A stretch of DNA of 16,637 nt, from assembly GCA_900554685.1 (NCBI GenBank), contig USIG01000027.1, positions 1-16,637 on the forward strand. Reading direction: 5' to 3'. A program made the translations under genes and the position numbers. Of this stretch, positions 14,053-16,637 are shown piece by piece. Each line of letters starts with the position of its first letter. The stretch's first letter is position 1. The notes below the pieces were generated by a model, which worked only from the letters and a program-made list of their open reading frames with translations, searched no databases and was not told where the DNA came from. The stretch comes from an uncultured Cryptobacterium sp. GTDB taxonomy: Bacteria; Actinomycetota; Coriobacteriia; Coriobacteriales; Eggerthellaceae.

Positions 14053-14119
14053 AATAGTTGTTAGTTGCGGATACTTTTATAGAACAACTAAAGAGTGGCT
14101 ATTTTGAAGGGAGAGCGTG

Positions 14120-14416
14120 ATGTCTTTAAATTCCATGACAGACACTATTCGTGTAAGGATTGAACCCGAAAAAAAAGCTCTTCTTACTAAGCTTTATGAA
14201 GAGAGAGGAACAAATCTTTCACAAGCAATCAGGGACTTTCTTGATAAGGAAATAGAATCACAATCTAATCCACTGGATAGATTCAATGCCATCATGACTT
14301 CTGCTGATAAGAAGCGAGAAGCTTACGGAGCCCCTGAGCCAACCGTGCAAGATATTGTGGATTACGTTGATAAGGTTCGCGAATCGCGCCAGGATACCAT
14401 GGCGGTATCGAAATGA
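14120..14416 (+). CDS. Ribbon-helix-helix antitoxin (RelB/DinJ-like)
   Basis: A 98-aa protein whose start 'MTDTIRVRIEPEKKALLTKLYEERGTNL..' fits a ribbon-helix-helix fold: a strand (DTIRVRIEP) followed by two helices with 'SQAIRDFLDKEI'. That fold dimerises and binds palindromic operators. The remaining, more polar half ('RFNAIMTSADKKREAYG..') would wrap and neutralise the toxin. The stop codon overlaps the toxin start by four bases (ATGA, 14413-14416), a sign of translational coupling. GAAGGGAG (14106-14113) ends six bases before the ATG at 14120, which is why the in-frame GTG just before it is not chosen. It probably represses itself through the inverted repeat at 14021-14052. Confidence 0.8.
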   Translation: MSLNSMTDTIRVRIEPEKKALLTKLYEERGTNLSQAIRDFLDKEIESQSNPLDRFNAIMTSADKKREAYGAPEPTVQDIVDYVDKVRESRQDTMAVSK

Positions 14417-14832
14417 TACCTGTTGTGTTGGATACCAATGTCCTTATGGCCTCTCTCCTTAAAGGAAATGGGCCTAATCGCGCAGCGCTCGCAAAAGTTA
14501 TTGATCCGAGGACACCTTTTACGATTTGCTACAGTTCTCAGATAGCAGACGAATACGCAGAGGTTTTATCGAGGCCTCCTATAGTTTCGCGAGGGTTGGT
14601 TGAAGAAGCTGAAGCGCTGTTTCGGCTCATTATGGATATTGGGGAGCAAATTGTCCCAAAGTATATTCCAGCGCTCGTGTATCCTGATGTGAAGGATCGT
14701 CCATTTTTAGAAGCAACGGTTTACGTTGAAGGGGTTTTGCTTACTAATAATCTGAAAGATTATCCCTTCTTGGGTGTGAATGTTATTGGCCCTGAGACTT
14801 TCTTAGATTGGTGTGAAGAGAAGGGGCTTTAG
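14413..14832 (+). CDS. PIN-domain toxin ribonuclease
   Basis: A 139-aa PIN-domain protein of the COG1569 type, a likely RNA-cleaving toxin. Conserved acidic residues are visible: Asp7 in 'VVLDTNVLMASLL', Glu47 in 'QIADEYAEVLSRP', Asp92/Asp95 in 'PDVKDRPFLEAT' and the C-terminal 'LLTNNLKDYP' (Asp116). These would coordinate the divalent metal. The partner antitoxin overlaps it by 4 nt. The RNA target cannot be read from the sequence. Length is normal for the family and there is no sign of decay. Confidence 0.85.
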   Translation: MIPVVLDTNVLMASLLKGNGPNRAALAKVIDPRTPFTICYSSQIADEYAEVLSRPPIVSRGLVEEAEALFRLIMDIGEQIVPKYIPALVYPDVKDRPFLEATVYVEGVLLTNNLKDYPFLGVNVIGPETFLDWCEEKGL

Positions 14833-14860
14833 AAAGATTCGGATACTTGAGACAGGGATC

Positions 14861-14913
14861 AGTGGCTCGATGCTTGCAGCACAGTATGCCTTTGATTTTC
14901 TCAACGACGATTA
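14861..14913 (+). pseudogene. Orphan 3' end of an amidohydrolase gene (direct repeat copy 2)
   Basis: 49 of 53 bases equal the end of the M20 amidohydrolase gene (13953-14005). In the same frame it reads 'SGSMLAAQYAFDFLNDD' and stops with TAA at 14911-14913. The four differences are three silent changes (AGC/AGT, GGA/GGC, GCG/GCA) and one Glu/Asp change; the stop codons also differ (TAG/TAA). Such coding-type differences mean it came from a working gene end, not from random decay. Upstream of 14861 no match to the hydrolase was found. It has no start and is not expressed as a protein on its own. Confidence 0.85.
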
Positions 14914-14970
14914 AGGCTAATAATTGGTAGCTAAGATTGATCCTTGAAATGAAACGTGAGCAAGTAACGT

Positions 14971-14997
14971 AAGAGGCACCCTTGTAGGGTGCCTCTT
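14971..14997. terminator. Bidirectional intrinsic terminator
   Basis: AAGAGGCACCC (14971-14981) and GGGTGCCTCTT (14987-14997) form a perfect 11-bp, GC-rich stem with loop TTGTA. The plus strand then has T (TTT in total); the minus strand continues ACGTTACTT. It separates the toxin-antitoxin operon from the convergent SDR gene and can stop both. Confidence 0.8.
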
Positions 14998-15095
14998 TGG
15001 GTAGGATTACGCAAACCTGGGTAAGGATCTCTCCAACTCGGACTAGACTTCATAGACTCTATAAAACTTAAAAGGGTCTTGGACCATCCTGTGAA

Positions 15096-15854
15096 TTAGC
15101 CTGCGTTCCAGCCGCCATCAACAACCAAAACATCACCGCTGATATAGGCTGAATCATCGCTTGCCAAGAAGAGAGCCGCTTTAGCAATTTCTTCGGTGCT
15201 TCCTGGCTCGGGGCCACAGGCCAATACCGGCTGAATACGACCATAGCCGTTTGGATTTGGCTGGCCCATCGAGGCGGCAATCTCAGAGGCAATGCCGCCA
15301 GGAGCGATGGCGTTTGCGCGAATGCCATCTTTCATATACATGTAAGCGGTATTTTTCGTCATGGAAATAACGGCAGCCTTAGAAGCGCAGTAGATAGCGC
15401 CTGCACAGGTACGCATACCGCCGAGAGAAGCAACATTAACAATGGTGCCTCCGTTGCCCTGGCTCAAAAATACGTTAACCGCCTTGCGCATTGCGCAGAA
15501 GGGGCCAAACATATTGACGGCCATGACCTGTTCATATTTTTCATTGGTAGCATCGCCAATAGGACTCATATCATCCATGACACCTGCATTGTTGATCAAA
15601 ACATCCAACTTGCCAAACTTCTCAACGGCAAAGTCGATCATGCCTTCGCAGAGAGCCTGATCAGAAACATCTCCAGGGTAAATCTCGACTGTTTCAGGAG
15701 CATCCGCAAGTGATTCCTTTAATGCTTCAAGGCGTTCCTTTCGGCGAGCAACGGCAACAATCTGAGCGCCTTCTGCTGCAAATAATCGAACAATTGCATC
15801 ACCCATGCCGGAAGATGCACCTGTTACTACAACCGATTTTCCTTGCATTTTCAT
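15096..15854 (-). CDS. Short-chain dehydrogenase/reductase (SDR)
   Basis: A 252-aa classical SDR: nucleotide-binding 'TGASSGMG' (11-18), 'GDVSD' (61-65), 'NNAG' (88-91) and the catalytic Ser143, Tyr155, Lys159 (YxxxK). It ends in 'SGDVLVVDGGWNAG'. An Arg pair after the second strand ('VARRKERLE', 35-43) favours NADP(H). It should oxidise or reduce an alcohol/ketone in the cytosol; gut actinobacteria often use such enzymes on steroids and bile acids, but nothing here fixes the substrate, and a FabG-like role is possible. The start has AAGGGA seven bases upstream; a second Met at residue 3 is less well placed. Transcription is probably single-gene, ending at 14971-14997. Confidence 0.88.
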   Translation of the reverse strand: MKMQGKSVVVTGASSGMGDAIVRLFAAEGAQIVAVARRKERLEALKESLADAPETVEIYPGDVSDQALCEGMIDFAVEKFGKLDVLINNAGVMDDMSPIGDATNEKYEQVMAVNMFGPFCAMRKAVNVFLSQGNGGTIVNVASLGGMRTCAGAIYCASKAAVISMTKNTAYMYMKDGIRANAIAPGGIASEIAASMGQPNPNGYGRIQPVLACGPEPGSTEEIAKAALFLASDDSAYISGDVLVVDGGWNAG

Positions 15855-15874
15855 GAGATCATCCCTTTCGGTAT

Positions 15875-15913
15875 ATAAAAGGAGGGCCTTTTATGAGTGC
15901 CTTTAGATAAAGG
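15875..15913. promoter_or_regulatory. Paired dyads upstream of the SDR gene
   Basis: ATAAAAGG-AGGG-CCTTTTAT (15875-15894) and CCTTTA-GA-TAAAGG (15900-15913) are two inverted repeats with the same (T)AAAGG half-site, 21-38 bp before the SDR start on the minus strand. They could be operator sites. No promoter hexamers are certain. Confidence 0.4.
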
Positions 15914-16119
15914 TAGACCAGTACCGATAAGGAAATGGCTGCGCACTGGATCAACGGTCTTAAATAGCTTGTGCAAGGTTGAACGGTATCTGAGAGCGGA
16001 TGAGCGGCTATTGATAGGCTTAAGTCCAAAAGAGCGCAAGCCAAAAACCGTTTGGGTTTGAGACCGGCATTAAGAAGGTAGTGATGTTTTTATGGGCGGC
16101 AGAAGTGAACGGCTTTGTT

Positions 16120-16470
16120 TTAGCTCGTCCAGGGTTTGTCGAAATCAGGTTCTAGGCTGCCGTCATCGGGGCGATTGAATAAGGTTTCTTGTCCGCAATC
16201 CTGGCAGGTGCCAACCAAAACCTTGTGCTTGTGGAAAAAGGTGTAGTACAGATAAACTACGCCGAACGCCACCGAAAAAGCGGGCATAAAGAAGAAGAAA
16301 ATAACAACAGCTGCGATAGCGCCTACATGAACGTACCATTTAGAAGGAATATGACGCTTGTCGGGAACGTATTCCATTTTGGTACTGCCGCAATGGGGGC
16401 ATTTAATGACAGGTTTTTTGTCCTTGCGTTTATTGGGGTTTGTAGGCTCGTACTTTTTATTTTTCGCCAT
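16120..16470 (-). CDS. Small membrane protein with split zinc ribbon
   Basis: A 116-aa protein of unknown function. A basic N-terminus (Lys/Asn/Arg-rich, 1-22) leads into 'CPHCGS' (Cys24, Cys27), then two hydrophobic segments (about 46-62 and 64-79) with only a short turn between, then 'CQDCG' (Cys89, Cys92) and an acidic tail. If both Cys pairs hold one zinc, the membrane hairpin is inserted in the ribbon and both ends face the cytosol. GAGGGA precedes the ATG by about seven bases. It is on the same strand as the SDR gene but 265 bp away, with no gene in that gap. I do not recognise a named family. Confidence 0.75.
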   Translation of the reverse strand: MAKNKKYEPTNPNKRKDKKPVIKCPHCGSTKMEYVPDKRHIPSKWYVHVGAIAAVVIFFFFMPAFSVAFGVVYLYYTFFHKHKVLVGTCQDCGQETLFNRPDDGSLEPDFDKPWTS

Positions 16471-16637
16471 CCCGAATCCCTCTCTTTTAAACGGGTGAAC
16501 GTTTGGTTTTGCTACCAGATGGACAATGAGTAACCTAATAAGAGTAACACGTTCATGTGAAAACTGGATACTTCTCGTTCATTGTATTCAACACACTATT
16601 CAATTTTCAGAATCAATGTGTTTTAAAAGCCCCACAT
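16471..16637. other. AT-rich upstream region at the right edge
   Basis: 167 bp before the zinc-ribbon gene. GAGTAAC occurs twice 14 bp apart (16528 and 16542), and TGAACGT (16496-16502) is matched by ACGTTCA (16549-16555). On the minus strand CATTGATTC and GAATACAATG could pair with one bulge. No gene is seen. Confidence 0.35.

Noticed and set aside
15851..16044. Two short minus-strand frames upstream of the SDR gene
   Set aside because: They overlap each other in different frames, lack good starts and resemble no protein.
16555..16637. Possible rRNA operon leader or spacer at the right edge
   Set aside because: A faint likeness to Gram-positive rRNA spacer wording (GAAAACTGGATA) was noticed, but no rRNA sequence is in the window to support it.

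Overview
The window reads as a piece of a moderately AT-rich Gram-positive genome, most likely an actinobacterium of the class Coriobacteriia. That placement is inference. It rests on an ABC exporter ATPase with cell-wall-binding repeats (CWB2), galactofuranosyltransferase-type GT2 enzymes, an actinobacterial-looking FabH, an orphan DUF234-type ATPase and abundant GTG starts. No rRNA, tRNA, CRISPR array, transposase or phage gene is visible.

Left region (1-6302) is a cell-surface polysaccharide block. The tail of an unidentified plus-strand gene converges on wzt and wzm (minus strand), an ABC-2 polysaccharide exporter. Across a 0.4-kb divergent spacer lies a GlfT2-like galactofuranosyltransferase (plus strand). 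A GlfT1-like GT2 enzyme (minus strand) converges on it. These parts resemble the mycobacterial arabinogalactan galactan machinery (Rv3781-Rv3783 plus Rv3808c), so a galactofuranose-rich wall glycan is a reasonable guess. The standout is the ATPase: its C-terminal half is three CWB2 repeats with no membrane segment before them. A module normally used outside the cell to hold proteins on a wall polymer therefore appears to sit in the cytosol on the exporter, where it could recognise the polymer being exported.

Middle region (6303-11123) is a set of single genes without functional partners: an AAA/DUF234 ATPase with a PD-(D/E)XK nuclease-like tail, glycerol kinase glpK, and a HipA/CtkA-type Ser/Thr kinase. 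A perfect 18-bp inverted repeat lies between the divergent ATPase and glpK, and a strong intrinsic terminator follows glpK.

Right region (11448-16637) has fabH followed by an M20 amidohydrolase, probably co-transcribed. A ribbon-helix-helix/PIN toxin-antitoxin pair follows, with a clear promoter/operator. The last 53 nt of the amidohydrolase gene reappear (49/53 identical) just after the toxin, so the pair sits between two copies of the gene's 3' end, which looks like the scar of an integration or of a gene duplication. A bidirectional terminator, an SDR oxidoreductase and a small zinc-ribbon membrane protein complete the window.

The two strongest leads are the CWB2-bearing exporter ATPase and the toxin-antitoxin cassette flanked by a duplicated gene end.
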